A stretch of DNA of 64,000 bases from Bradyrhizobium hipponense (GCF_008123965.1 NZ_VSTH01000142.1:1-64000); one strand, 5' to 3'. Shown: positions 47,836 through 57,335, numbered from the stretch's first letter. Numbers and translations are program-made. The notes: generated from the letters alone by a model not told the origin.

Positions 47836-49521
47836 CTACGTGCTGCTTCCCGCCGCGGTCGCGACCACTGGCAAAACCTCCCCACTCGCACTGTCCGGAG
47901 TCTCTTCCTTCCAGCGCACCGAACCGAATGGCCGCTCCAGCATGCGGCGGATTCGCACCGGGTCGGGCCCGATGTGGAAATCGATCGCTTGCTGATGCAG
48001 CGCGCGTTCGGATTGGGTCGAACGGTTGCGCTGGCGCAGATAGTCCAGCCAGGTCGGGCAGTGATAGCGCTCGGTCCACAATTCGGGGTCGGCGATGTCG
48101 CGTGCGATCGACCAGCCGTAGGCGCCGTTACGCTGCCTGGAGAGCTGCACATCCTGCATCACATTGTGGAAGGCGCGCGCGTTCTCCTGCGACACGCGAT
48201 ATTCGATCTCGACCACCAAGGGTCCGCTGCGTGCCGTGAGCGACAGCTTCACTTCCGGGTCGGCCAATACCTCGGCGTCCTCGTTGCGGGCGCCGACGCG
48301 CGGCATCGCCAGCCAGATTCCGAGCAGCGGCGAGATCAGCATCAACCCGGCTGCAACCAGGAGCGCGACCTCGACGCCGGCATAATCGGTGAGGTGACCC
48401 CAACCCCACGCGCCGATCGCAATGCCGCCCGAGATCGACGCCTGGAACGCCGCGAGCGATCGGCCCGCAACCCAGCGCGGCGCCGAGAGCTGCACGCCGA
48501 TGTTGAATAGCGCGACGGCGGCCATCCAGACCGCGCCGGCCAGCACCAGCGCGGCCGCTGTCAATACGGGTTCTGTGCTCAAGGCAAGCGCGGCCATCGC
48601 AAACGCCATCGAGATCGTGCAGGCGCGGATCGCCGCCTCGCCGCTCATGCGCCTGCGCAGTTCGTGGATGTTGAGCGCGCCGACCACTGCGCCCATGCCG
48701 AACGCGCCCAGCATGACGCCGTAGGTCTGCGCGCCGCCATGCAGCAAATCGCGCGCGACCAGCGGCATCAGCGCCATGATGGCGCCGCCGATCAGGCCCA
48801 TCACCAGCGTGCGCAACAGCACGATCTTGATTGGCGGCGAATTGGTGATGTAGCGCACGCCCGAAACCATGGCGCGGTTGAGCTTTTCCCGCGGCAGGCG
48901 CGAAGCTTCGGTGTTGCGCCGCCACAGCAGCAGCACCACCAGCAGCGGCAGATAGAGGATCGCATTGCAGGCGAAGGCGGCGACCGCGCCGAGCGCGGCA
49001 ACGATGACACCGCCGACCGCGGGACCAAAACTGCGGGCGATGTTGTAGCTGATGCCGTTCAGCGCCACCGCGGACGGCAGCGCTTCGGGCGGCACCTGCT
49101 CGCTGACCGAGGATTGCCACGCCGGGCCGAACAGCGCATTGCCGCTGCCCACCACAAAGCAGAAAGCAAGCAGCGTTTCCGGGGTGATCAGCTTGAGCCA
49201 AGCCAGCAGCGTCAGCGCAGTCGCGCCGGTCAGCGCGATCATGAGCGAGATCAGGGTCACGATGCGCCTGTCATACATGTCGGCGATGGCGCCGGCCGGC
49301 ATCGAGATCAGCATGATCGGCAGCATCAGCGCGGTCTGCACCAGCGCCACCTTGTCGGCCGAGGCCGCCATTTGGGTCATCGCCCAGGCGGCGCCCACCC
49401 CCTGGATCAAGAGGCCGAGATTGGAGAGCAGGCTGGCGAGCCAGATGCGCCGGAACAGGGTGTACCGCAGCGGCGCGGTGATGCCGTCGGCGGCAATTTG
49501 ACGGTTCGTCTGCTCGGTCAT
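47836..49521 (-). CDS. MFS exporter (MFS_3, enterobactin-exporter-like) with soluble C-terminal domain
   Basis: The first ~420 residues form a 12-helix transporter of the MFS_3 family: TLFRRIWLASLLSNLGLLIQGVGAAWAMTQMA at the start, AGAIADMYDRRIV (loop 2-3 motif) and HELRRRMSGE in the central loop. The last ~130 residues are soluble (LVVEIEYRVSQENARAFHNVMQDVQLSRQRNGAYGW...WTERYHCPTWLDYLRQ), resembling antibiotic-monooxygenase-like ferredoxin folds found fused to these exporters. Substrate unknown; siderophores or drugs are typical. It starts at ATG 49521 with a ribosome-binding AAGGGG upstream and ends next to a repeat composite. Confidence 0.9.
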   Translation of the reverse strand: MTEQTNRQIAADGITAPLRYTLFRRIWLASLLSNLGLLIQGVGAAWAMTQMAASADKVALVQTALMLPIMLISMPAGAIADMYDRRIVTLISLMIALTGATALTLLAWLKLITPETLLAFCFVVGSGNALFGPAWQSSVSEQVPPEALPSAVALNGISYNIARSFGPAVGGVIVAALGAVAAFACNAILYLPLLVVLLLWRRNTEASRLPREKLNRAMVSGVRYITNSPPIKIVLLRTLVMGLIGGAIMALMPLVARDLLHGGAQTYGVMLGAFGMGAVVGALNIHELRRRMSGEAAIRACTISMAFAMAALALSTEPVLTAAALVLAGAVWMAAVALFNIGVQLSAPRWVAGRSLAAFQASISGGIAIGAWGWGHLTDYAGVEVALLVAAGLMLISPLLGIWLAMPRVGARNEDAEVLADPEVKLSLTARSGPLVVEIEYRVSQENARAFHNVMQDVQLSRQRNGAYGWSIARDIADPELWTERYHCPTWLDYLRQRNRSTQSERALHQQAIDFHIGPDPVRIRRMLERPFGSVRWKEETPDSASGEVLPVVATAAGSST

Positions 49522-49656
49522 ATCCCCTTCCAGGAGGTCTGGCAGAAATGGCTTCAGCGATTCCGGTAGGGTCAGTGATGCCTGCGAAAGTCCTTCGCTG
49601 TCCAGTGGTTAGGCCGCTATAAGTGGCGCAAAGAAATGGTTGCCGGAGAGGAACAT

Positions 49657-51027
49657 ATGAAGCTGTCGCGACGGACGATCCTGCAGGGTGCAGGTAGCCT
49701 TCCCTTCGCGGTTGCGAGCTTGCGGATCGAGGCGCTGGCGCAGACCGCGCCCGCGGCGCAGGGTTCGGAGGTGCCGCCGATCCTGTTCGTTCACGGCAAT
49801 GGCGATTACGATGCGCTCTGGATGACCGCGTTGTGGCGGATGGAATCGAACGGCATCGCGCGCGAGCGCATGCTGGCGATCAATTTCACCGATCCCAATG
49901 CGCGGAGCGACGACAAGGTCGAGCAGGCCAACCGGTCCTCGACCGAGGACCAGCGCCGCGAGCTCACGGCGGCCATCACGGAACTGAAGCGCCGCAGCGG
50001 TGCGCCCCGCGTGGCACTGGTCGGCAGCTCGCGCGGCGGCTACGCGATTCGCAATGTCATCAGGAATGGCGGTGCAGCAGATGTCAGCCATGCCGTGTTG
50101 TGCGGCACACCCAATCACGGCGTTTTTGCAACCGACGACACGCCCGGCAGCGAGTTCAACGGCCGGGGCGCATTCTTGCGCGGCTTGAACGAGGGTGAGA
50201 GCGAGGTGACGCCGGGCGTGGCCTTCCTCACATTGCGCAGTGACGGCATGGACAAATACGCGCAACCCGACGGCCGCTTCATCGGGAAGCCCGGCGTGCC
50301 GACCGGCGTCACCGCCGAGGGGCCCGAGCTGAAGGGCGCCACGAATCTCGTGCTCGGTGCGCTCGACCATCGCGAGGTGGCGTTCCATCCCCGTGCCTTC
50401 CGCGAGATCTACAAATTCATCGCCGGCCGCGAGCCCGCGCGCATTGCAATCATGCCGGAGCAGAACGTCAGGCTGAGCGGCCTAGTGACGGGTACGCCGG
50501 GCGGCGTGTCGACCAACCGTCCGGTCGCGGGCGCAACCGTCGATATCTTCCGGGTCGAGCCCGAAACTGGAGAGCGCAAGGGCGGTGCAGTGCACAGCTC
50601 GAAGACCGGCGCCGACGGACGTTGGGGGCCGGCGGAGGTCGATGCCGCCTCTTCGCTCGAATTCGTCCTGACTTCGCCGGATGCGCCGATAACGCATTTT
50701 TACCGCTCGCCTTTCCCGCGCTCGTCCGACGTCGTGCATCTGCGTGCCGCGCGCCCGCTCGGGCCGGCGGACAAGGATGCCGGTGCGGTCGTGATCATGT
50801 CGCGCCCGCGCGGCTATTTTGGCCTGCCACGGGACGTGGTGCTCTTCGACGGCAGGGAGCCGGCCGACGTCAAGCCGGGCGTGCCCACGGATGCGACAGC
50901 AACCCTGCGCCTTTCGGCCGCCGAGATCGGGCGTAACGTCGTGGCCCAATTCAACGAAGAGCGGATTGTGGCACGCGTCTGGCCGGCCTCCGAGAACAGG
51001 ATTGCGATTGCCGAGCTGACTTATTAG
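49657..51027 (+). CDS. Tat-exported alpha/beta hydrolase
   Basis: The 456-residue precursor has a twin-arginine signal, LSRRTILQGAG, with cleavage near ALAQTA. The hydrolase fold shows PPILFVHGNGDYDALW (oxyanion region) and the nucleophile elbow VGSSRGGYAIRN (~residue 129); a His near ALDHREVAF may complete the triad. The C-terminal ~180 residues are beta-rich (LSGLVTGTPGGVSTNRPVAGATVDIFRVEP). Natural substrate is unknown; relatives include polyester and ester hydrolases. ATG 49657 with GGAGAGG upstream is used; the frame opens slightly earlier. It is divergent from the MFS gene and upstream of the P450. Confidence 0.87.
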   Translation: MKLSRRTILQGAGSLPFAVASLRIEALAQTAPAAQGSEVPPILFVHGNGDYDALWMTALWRMESNGIARERMLAINFTDPNARSDDKVEQANRSSTEDQRRELTAAITELKRRSGAPRVALVGSSRGGYAIRNVIRNGGAADVSHAVLCGTPNHGVFATDDTPGSEFNGRGAFLRGLNEGESEVTPGVAFLTLRSDGMDKYAQPDGRFIGKPGVPTGVTAEGPELKGATNLVLGALDHREVAFHPRAFREIYKFIAGREPARIAIMPEQNVRLSGLVTGTPGGVSTNRPVAGATVDIFRVEPETGERKGGAVHSSKTGADGRWGPAEVDAASSLEFVLTSPDAPITHFYRSPFPRSSDVVHLRAARPLGPADKDAGAVVIMSRPRGYFGLPRDVVLFDGREPADVKPGVPTDATATLRLSAAEIGRNVVAQFNEERIVARVWPASENRIAIAELTY

Positions 51028-51075
51028 CTGTTGAGCTGCAAGCCTTGACTGCGAAGATATCTGCGGGAGAGAGCC

Positions 51076-52443
51076 ATGAACATCGCCAGCGTGCGTCGGC
51101 CCATCGTCCCTCCGACCCCGCCGCGCGCGCCGGACGATATGTCGTTTCTCGGCCGGCTTGCGGTGATCAAGCAGAATATGATCGCAACCTGGGGGCAGCG
51201 CGCCTACGAGGAAGATGTCATCCAGGGCCGCTTCTTCTTCCGCAACAGTTTCATCCTGAATCGCCCGGACGCGATCCGGCACGTGCTGCTGAGCAACTAC
51301 GAGAACTATTCGCGCACGCCGGCCGGCATCCGCATGCTGCGTCCCGTACTCGGTGACGGCCTTCTGATTGCGGAAGGCCATTCGTGGACGTTTCAGCGCC
51401 GCACCCTTGCACCGGCCTTCACGCCGAAGGCGACCGCCAACCTCGTCCCGCACATGACCGCGGTGCTGGACGAGACCATCGCGAAGCTCGAGGAGCGCAC
51501 GAGCGAGCCCGTTGACCTGCGCGAGCTCATGCAGCGCATGACGCTTGAGATCGCCGGACGCACCATGTTCTCCTTCGGCATGGACCGGCATGGCCCGACC
51601 TTGCGCAATTTCGTCATGGAATATGGTGCACGGCTGGGGCGGCCGTATTTCTTCGACATGATCCTGCCGGTGTCCTGGCCGAGTCCGATGGATTTTGCCC
51701 GCGCACGCTTCCGCAAGCGCTGGACCGAATTCGTCGCGATACTGATTGCCGAGCGACGTGCCGCGGGCAAGAAGGACGGTGCGCCGCCGCGCGACCTGTT
51801 CGACCTCATGGATGAGGCGCGCGATCCTGAGACCGGCAAGGGGTTTTCCGACGAACAGCTCGTCGACGAGGTCGCGACCATGATCCTCGCCGGTCACGAG
51901 ACCACGGCGACCGCGTTGTTCTGGGCGCTCTATCTGCTCGCGCTGGATCCGGACACGCAAGAGGAAGTGGCTTCCGAGACCCGCGGCGAGCATCTCGACA
52001 GCATGGCCGACATCGACCGCCAGAAATTCACCCGCGCCGTGATCGAGGAGACCATGCGGCTCTATCCGCCGGCCTTCCTGATCGCGCGAGCCGCCCGGGA
52101 AAAGGACAATGCGGCTGGCGTTGCGATCGGCAAGGGCGACATCATCATGATCGCGCCGTGGCTGCTGCATCGGCACGAGAAGCTGTGGGATCAACCGAAC
52201 GCGTTCATTCCAAAACGCTTCATGTCGACCGAGGCGCCGGATCGTTTCGCCTATCTGCCGTTCGGCGCGGGGCCGCGCGTCTGCGTCGGGGCGCCGTTTG
52301 CGCAGGCCGAATCCGTGCTGGCGCTGGCGCGGCTGATCGGCGCGTTTCGAGTCGAGCTTGCCGATACCGATCCCGTCATCCCGCACGGCGTCGTGACGAC
52401 CCACCCCGGCCACTCACCCATGTTCCGCATCACGCGTCGGTGA
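51076..52443 (+). CDS. cytochrome P450
   Basis: The 455-residue haem-thiolate monooxygenase has the I-helix oxygen motif AGHETTATAL, the ExxR pair in EETMRLYPP and the haem-binding FGAGPRVCVGAPFAQAE with the ligand Cys near residue 402. No membrane anchor is seen, so it is a soluble bacterial enzyme needing ferredoxin/reductase partners not present here. Substrate unknown. It follows the Tat hydrolase by 48 bp and precedes the DUF5939 cyclase by 50 bp, so the three could form one transcript. Confidence 0.94.
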   Translation: MNIASVRRPIVPPTPPRAPDDMSFLGRLAVIKQNMIATWGQRAYEEDVIQGRFFFRNSFILNRPDAIRHVLLSNYENYSRTPAGIRMLRPVLGDGLLIAEGHSWTFQRRTLAPAFTPKATANLVPHMTAVLDETIAKLEERTSEPVDLRELMQRMTLEIAGRTMFSFGMDRHGPTLRNFVMEYGARLGRPYFFDMILPVSWPSPMDFARARFRKRWTEFVAILIAERRAAGKKDGAPPRDLFDLMDEARDPETGKGFSDEQLVDEVATMILAGHETTATALFWALYLLALDPDTQEEVASETRGEHLDSMADIDRQKFTRAVIEETMRLYPPAFLIARAAREKDNAAGVAIGKGDIIMIAPWLLHRHEKLWDQPNAFIPKRFMSTEAPDRFAYLPFGAGPRVCVGAPFAQAESVLALARLIGAFRVELADTDPVIPHGVVTTHPGHSPMFRITRR

Positions 52444-52493
52444 CAGGCGACTGCCTGGCCAATGGCGTGATCCACCCTAGATAGAGTCCCGCC

Positions 52494-53903
52494 ATGAGCG
52501 ATATCGAAGCCCAGCTTTCTGTCCTGAAGCAGACCGCCGATCCAAAGGTGGTAGATGCGATTCAGCATCTGATCGACCACGGTGAGGATCACGAGCTCAA
52601 CCGCGTCAATGTTCTCGACTTTTCCAGGCAGCACAATCTCGACGAAGAGCGGACGATCTCGGGCTTCCTGCATTCGGCCCGGCTTGGGCTGTTCGATCTC
52701 GGCTGGAATGTATTGTGTCCAGGATGCGGCGGCGTGCTCGGCGCGCACTCGACGCTGAAGGCCCTCAAGCCCGACGATTATCACTGCGCGCTCTGTGCCT
52801 GCGGCTACAAGGCTTCCGTCGACGACCAGGTCGAGGTGTCCTTCACGGTGAACCCGCGCGTACGGCGCATCGCGGCGCATGACCCCGACTCGCTTCCGGT
52901 CTGGGAATATTTCAAGCAGGTGTTCTGGAGCTCCGGCGTCGACTTCAACAAGGAATCGTTTGCGACGCTGGCCAACGAGGTGACGCTGGATACGCTCGAG
53001 CTTCCGGCCGGCGAGAAGGCGACCATGTCGCTGCAATTGCCGAGCGACTTCATCATCATCTTCGAGCCGGTGACGCACGCCGCCCAGTTCATCGATGTCC
53101 AGGGCGAGCCGACCAAGGAACGCCAGCAGCTCGCCATCATGTACAACAAGGTGCGGGCCCCGACCGGGACCGCGGTGATGCGGCCGGGTCCGTTGCGGCT
53201 GTCGCTGGAGAACCAGGCCGGCGTGCGAGTACTGCCGTCGGTGTTCATCGCGGCCGACGCGCTTCATCACCTGATAGGCAAGCGCAAGCCGTTCCTCACC
53301 GCCAAGCGGATGCTGTCGAACCAGACTTTTCGCGATGTGTTCAAGGCCGACAATCTCAGTCTCGACCAGCGGCTCCAGATCACCTCGCTGACCTTCCTGT
53401 TCACCGACTTGAAAGGCTCGACGGCGCTCTACGAGCGCGTCGGCGACCTCGCCGCCTTCGATCTCGTGCGCGCGCATTTTCACGCGCTGCTCGAGATCAT
53501 CTCCTCGGAAAAAGGCGCCGTGGTGAAGACGATCGGCGACGCCGTGATGGCGACATTCGTCCGTCCCGAGCACGCGATCGTCGCGGGTCTGCGGATGCGG
53601 GCAGCGATGGACGAGCTCAACAAGCAGCGCGGCACCGCCGATCTTATCGTCAAGATCGGCATTCATGAGGGTCCCTGCCTTGCGGTGATGCTCAACGAGC
53701 GTCAGGACTATTTCGGCCAGACCGTCAACATCGCCGCGCGCGTGCAGAGCCTGTCCACGTCGCAGGAAATCCACATCACCGGACCGGTGCTGGACGCACC
53801 GGCTGTTGCCGAGGTGTTGCAGCAGCGCGAGATCAGGCCGATCCAGAAGCAGGCCGCGCTGCGCGGCATCGCCGACAAGATGGTGGTGTACGAGATACCG
53901 TAG
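52494..53903 (+). CDS. DUF5939 / class III nucleotidyl cyclase
   Basis: The 469-residue protein has a zinc-ribbon-like cysteine set (Cys75, 78, 98, 101, 103) within an N-terminal domain of the DUF5939 type, and a C-terminal cyclase domain: FLFTDLKGSTALYERVGD holds the first metal Asp, VVKTIGDAVMATF the second, and YFGQTVNIAARVQSLS the transition-state residues. The catalytic set seems complete; cAMP is the likely product. It is a soluble, different build from the cyclase at 35152. Located immediately after the P450 gene. The signal for the DUF5939 domain is unknown. Confidence 0.9.
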   Translation: MSDIEAQLSVLKQTADPKVVDAIQHLIDHGEDHELNRVNVLDFSRQHNLDEERTISGFLHSARLGLFDLGWNVLCPGCGGVLGAHSTLKALKPDDYHCALCACGYKASVDDQVEVSFTVNPRVRRIAAHDPDSLPVWEYFKQVFWSSGVDFNKESFATLANEVTLDTLELPAGEKATMSLQLPSDFIIIFEPVTHAAQFIDVQGEPTKERQQLAIMYNKVRAPTGTAVMRPGPLRLSLENQAGVRVLPSVFIAADALHHLIGKRKPFLTAKRMLSNQTFRDVFKADNLSLDQRLQITSLTFLFTDLKGSTALYERVGDLAAFDLVRAHFHALLEIISSEKGAVVKTIGDAVMATFVRPEHAIVAGLRMRAAMDELNKQRGTADLIVKIGIHEGPCLAVMLNERQDYFGQTVNIAARVQSLSTSQEIHITGPVLDAPAVAEVLQQREIRPIQKQAALRGIADKMVVYEIP

Positions 53904-53904
53904 A

Positions 53905-54053
53905 CGTCGTCCCGGCCTAGTGCGCAATTGCGCACGGGGGGCCGGGACCCATACCGCGGAATCTGTCGGTTGCCGATGGTGCTAATCCCGAACGACCAAT
54001 CTTCACCAAACCACAGCCTGTGGTTATGGGTCCCGGCCTTCGCCGGGACGACG
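53905..54053. repeat. intergenic palindromic repeat, copy 5
   Basis: Begins CGTCGTCCCGG and ends CCGGCCTTCGCCGGGACGACG; the centre contains GCGCAATTGCGC, a small perfect palindrome. It lies between two same-strand genes and probably terminates the cyclase transcript. Confidence 0.8.
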
Positions 54054-54175
54054 AAGAGATTGCCGAAACGTAATGCCGTACGCGGAACTGACGCATGTTG
54101 CGGCGGTTGAGTTTCCCGCTCATATATTGCTGTAACGCCGCCTCCCCGCGGCTTCATCGATATCGGTAGGACTTT

Positions 54176-54664
54176 ATGCTCGACGGCCTGCGCCAATTCA
54201 TCGCTGACATCGTTGCTTCTCAGGCTGGCGACCGCGCCTTCGGCGACAGCGACTATCGACTGGCGGCAACCGCGCTGCTGGTCCACGTGGTTTCGTTGGA
54301 CGGCCAGCCGACTGCGGCCGAGCAGCGCAAGCTGCACAGCCTGATCGAACGTCATTTCGGGCTCGATCGCGGCACTGCGGACCGCCTGATCGCGGACGCG
54401 ACCCAGGTCGAGGGCGAGGCGGTCGACCTCTATCATTTCACCAGCGTCATCATGCGCTCGCTCGATGAAGAGGGGCGCAAGCGCATCGTGCAGATGATGT
54501 GGGAGCTGGTCTATGCCGACGGCCAGGTCAGCGAGTTCGAAGACAACGTGGTCTGGCGCGCCTCCGACCTGCTCGGGATCGCCCAGCGCGACCGGATCGA
54601 CCTGAAGCATGCCGTTGCGGACCGCGCCGGCAATCAGGTGAAGAACGGCGCTATCGGCGGCTGA
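54176..54664 (+). CDS. TerB-family tellurite-resistance-like protein
   Basis: The 162-residue, all-helical protein has the TerB pattern: AATALLVHVVSLDGQPTAAEQRKLHSLIERHFGL in the first half and MMWELVYADGQVSEFEDNVVWRASDLLGI in the second, each with an acidic loop (SLDGQPT; YADGQVS) that can bind metal. Such single-domain proteins (DUF533/TerB-like) are common and their link to tellurite is only by homology. ATG 54176 is the start. It stands alone. Confidence 0.9.
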   Translation: MLDGLRQFIADIVASQAGDRAFGDSDYRLAATALLVHVVSLDGQPTAAEQRKLHSLIERHFGLDRGTADRLIADATQVEGEAVDLYHFTSVIMRSLDEEGRKRIVQMMWELVYADGQVSEFEDNVVWRASDLLGIAQRDRIDLKHAVADRAGNQVKNGAIGG

Positions 54665-54890
54665 CCCGCCTTAACACGGCCGATTGCGGGCCGTGCGTAC
54701 CACATGACGAAATTTTAATGTCTTCGCCGTCGCTCCGGTGTCGGTTTCGCGTGAAATCAGCGGTTTTTCCTACGCTCCCTGTCGCCAGCACTAGCCGCCA
54801 TGCCGCCGGCCGGCTTGCGCGGCGCGCACGCTCTATGCTCTCGTTCCGCTATTGCGGGGCCAAAAATCTTGAATTGAAGAGAGTTCGATC

Positions 54891-55670
54891 GTGACTGAGC
54901 GGGTGACGCTGATTACCGGTGCCTCGGCGGGCATAGGCATGGAGCTGGCGCGCGTGTTCGCCGCGAACGGACACCGCCTGGCGCTCACGGCGCGCAGAGC
55001 CGATCGGCTCGAGGCGCTCGCCAGCGAGCTCTCCGCCAAGGGCGGCAAGAAGCCGATCGTGATCGTCTGCGACCTCGAGCAAGCCGACGCCGGCGAGACC
55101 ATCGCCGCCGCGCTGGCCACCGCAGGTGTCGAGCTCGACAATCTCGTCAACAATGCCGGCTTTGGTGTGTTCGGCGATGCCGTCGAACGCGACCGCGTCG
55201 AGCAGGTCGGCATCGTCGATGTCAACGTTCGGGCTCTGACCGATCTGTCGCTGCGCTTCGCCGAACAGCTCATCCGCAACAAGGGCGGCCTTCTCAATGT
55301 GGGCTCCGTCGCCGGCTTTTTGCCCGGCCCCGGCATGGCCGTCTACTACGCCTCCAAGGCCTATGTGATCTCTTTCACCGAGGCCCTGCGCGCGGAGCTC
55401 GGTCCGCGCGGCGTCCGCGTGACGGTCCTTTGCCCGGGCCCGGTGCCCACCGAATTCCAGGCGCGGGCCCGCGTTGGATCCGGACATGATACGGCGGCTC
55501 TCAACGTTTCGGCCGCGGATGTCGCACGCGAGGCCTATCGTGGACTGATGGCCAACAAACGGGCAGTGCTGCCCGGCCTCGCCATCAAGATCGTGCCGTT
55601 CCTGCTGCGCTTCTTCCCGCGCGACTTCATCCTGTTCGCCACCAGCCGGTTTCAGAGGCAAAGGCGCTAG
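54891..55670 (+). CDS. short-chain dehydrogenase/reductase
   Basis: The 259-residue classical SDR has TLITGASAGIGMELARVFAA (cofactor motif TGxxxGIG), NNAGFG, NVGSVAGFLPGPGMAVYYASKAYVISF with the active-site Ser, Tyr and Lys, and PGPVPTEF. The C-terminus is hydrophobic (VLPGLAIKIVPFLLRFFPRDFIL), as in DltE/YqjQ-like members that sit on membranes. The start is GTG 54891, with GAAGAGAG upstream. Substrate unknown. It is alone between TerB and the amidotransferase. Confidence 0.92.
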   Translation: MTERVTLITGASAGIGMELARVFAANGHRLALTARRADRLEALASELSAKGGKKPIVIVCDLEQADAGETIAAALATAGVELDNLVNNAGFGVFGDAVERDRVEQVGIVDVNVRALTDLSLRFAEQLIRNKGGLLNVGSVAGFLPGPGMAVYYASKAYVISFTEALRAELGPRGVRVTVLCPGPVPTEFQARARVGSGHDTAALNVSAADVAREAYRGLMANKRAVLPGLAIKIVPFLLRFFPRDFILFATSRFQRQRR

Positions 55671-55771
55671 CGGAAGCCGTCAGCTCCCGTATTGGCCCGG
55701 AGCTTGCTTTCATTTCGGTGCGTGCGCGAACTCACACGAAATTAACGATCGCTTAGTTATGCTGGCGGTCT

Positions 55772-55805
55772 GAACCGATAGCACTTGGGAACCGATAGCA
55801 CTTGG
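55772..55805. repeat. 17-bp tandem duplication before a start codon
   Basis: GAACCGATAGCACTTGG (55772-55788) is repeated exactly at 55789-55805, ending 7 bp before the amidotransferase ATG. The repeat places a GG(A) next to the coding start and so contributes to the ribosome-binding site. Confidence 0.9.
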
Positions 55806-55812
55806 AAAGGCA

Positions 55813-56616
55813 ATGTCGTTCCGGACGAACAGGTTTGGTGGCGCAGAATTGGTGCCCTTCCCCAACCGAAGGGACCTCGGCGCTTCCGCCGGTCGTCCTG
55901 AAACCCGGCTGCCGGTTCTCGTCATTCTGCATCAGGAATCCTCGACGCCCGGCCGCGTCGGCAATGCGCTCCGCGCGCTCGGCCATCGCCTCGACATCCG
56001 CCGTCCCCGCTTCGGCGATCGCCTGCCCGAGACGCTCGAGCAGCATGCCGGCGCCGTGGTCTTCGGCGGTCCGATGAGCGCCAACGATTCCGACGACTAC
56101 ATCCGACGCGAGATCGACTGGATCGAAATTCCGCTGCGCGAGCAGCGGCCGTTCCTCGGCATCTGCCTCGGTGCGCAGATGCTCGCAATGCAGTTAGGGG
56201 CCCGCGTCGCACCACATGTGGATGCGCTGACCCAGATTGGCTATTACCCGATCCGTCCGACCGCGGCGGGACACGCGCTCTGCCCTGACTGGCCGGCACG
56301 AGTCTATCATTGGCATCGCGAAGGATTTGAGCTGCCGGCCGGCGCCGAACTGCTTGCCGAAAGCGATGATTTTCCGGTGCAGGCATTCCGCACCGGCAAT
56401 GCCTTCGGTGTGCAGTTTCATCCCGACGTGACCTACGCGATGATGCATTGCTGGACCACGCGCGGCTATGACGGCCTGAGCGCGCCCGGTGCGCGGGCGC
56501 GGCATCATCATTTTACGGACCGTGCCGTCTACGACGTCGCGGAACGCGCATGGCTTGATCATTTCATCGACGGCTGGCTGGCGCGCCGGTCGGTGCTGGC
56601 GCAGGCCGCCGAGTGA
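55813..56616 (+). CDS. class I glutamine amidotransferase-like protein
   Basis: The 267-residue protein has the GATase1 nucleophile GICLGAQMLA (Cys118) and a C-terminal histidine in VQFHPDVTYAM (His203). In most triad GATases the third residue is Glu in HPE; here it is Asp205. It resembles the YfeJ/GuaA-like stand-alone domain; the substrate is not known. GGAAAGG is adjacent to ATG 55813, part of a tandem duplication. It is followed by tRNA-Ala on the opposite strand. Confidence 0.88.
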   Translation: MSFRTNRFGGAELVPFPNRRDLGASAGRPETRLPVLVILHQESSTPGRVGNALRALGHRLDIRRPRFGDRLPETLEQHAGAVVFGGPMSANDSDDYIRREIDWIEIPLREQRPFLGICLGAQMLAMQLGARVAPHVDALTQIGYYPIRPTAAGHALCPDWPARVYHWHREGFELPAGAELLAESDDFPVQAFRTGNAFGVQFHPDVTYAMMHCWTTRGYDGLSAPGARARHHHFTDRAVYDVAERAWLDHFIDGWLARRSVLAQAAE

Positions 56617-56700
56617 TCGCGCCTTCGCGCGCCGGCCGCCATGGCTTATGGGAGGTGGGAATCTCTTTAACAGCCCGGCTTCGCCTTTGGCTTCGCCGGG

Positions 56701-56763
56701 CACCACGCTTCGCCCTTCAGACTCCTGCGCGGCTGCGCCACGCGTAGCCCGAAGGGCGAAGCG

Positions 56764-56768
<5 letters not shown>
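56701..56768. repeat. perfect 18-bp inverted repeat overlapping the 3' end of tRNA-Ala
   Basis: CACCACGCTTCGCCCTTC (56701-56718) is repeated in inverted orientation at 56751-56768. The right arm covers the encoded CCA and discriminator of tRNA-Ala, so the precursor transcript can fold its 3' end into a stable hairpin with the downstream arm. It may aid termination or processing. Confidence 0.85.
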
Positions 56769-56839
<71 letters not shown>

Positions 56840-57029
56840 GTTTGTTGGCCGCCCTGGTTAATGCGGCCGACAACCGGGCGCCATTTAAGTCCCCGCTAAG
56901 GTCAAGTCAAGGACGGGCGTAATCCGGTTTTAGCCATCCCCACGCCCGAACCTCCCTTGTTTGGGCCGGGGGGAACCGATATCTAGCAAAAGCCGTCAAT
57001 CCCGCCCTCAGCCAGAGTTTTCAAAAGCC

Positions 57030-57320
57030 ATGCGTGCCGTTCTCGACATCGTCATCATCGTGCTCGACCTCTACGTCTGGCTGCTGATCGCGTCCGCGAT
57101 CCTGTCCTGGTTGATCGCTTTCAACGTCGTCAACACCCGCAACCAGTTCGTGTCGGCGGTTGCGGAGTTCCTGTATCGCATCACCGAGCCGGTGCTGGCG
57201 CCGATTCGCAATTTCCTGCCAAGTCTCGGCGGTCTCGATATCTCGCCGATCATCCTGATCCTGCTCATCATGTTCATCGAGCGCGTGATCCTGTACTACA
57301 TCTATCCGAACGTGATCTAG
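57030..57320 (+). CDS. YggT-family membrane protein
   Basis: The 96-residue protein has two membrane regions (VLDIVIIVLDLYVWLLIASAILSWL and LDISPIILILLIMFIERVIL) and the signature RITEPVLAPIRNFLPSLGGLDISPI. YggT proteins are linked to osmotic or cell-division functions in some bacteria. ATG 57030 is used (MRAVLDIVIIVL). It is the first gene of a run with the YggU-like and folD genes. Confidence 0.94.
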   Translation: MRAVLDIVIIVLDLYVWLLIASAILSWLIAFNVVNTRNQFVSAVAEFLYRITEPVLAPIRNFLPSLGGLDISPIILILLIMFIERVILYYIYPNVI

Positions 57321-57335
57321 GCGGGCTGGGGCACC

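Noticed and set aside
50482-53927. Long minus-strand open frames opposite the hydrolase, P450 and cyclase genes
   Set aside because: They have Arg/His/Asp-rich shadow composition and no motifs; the plus-strand proteins have complete catalytic signatures.
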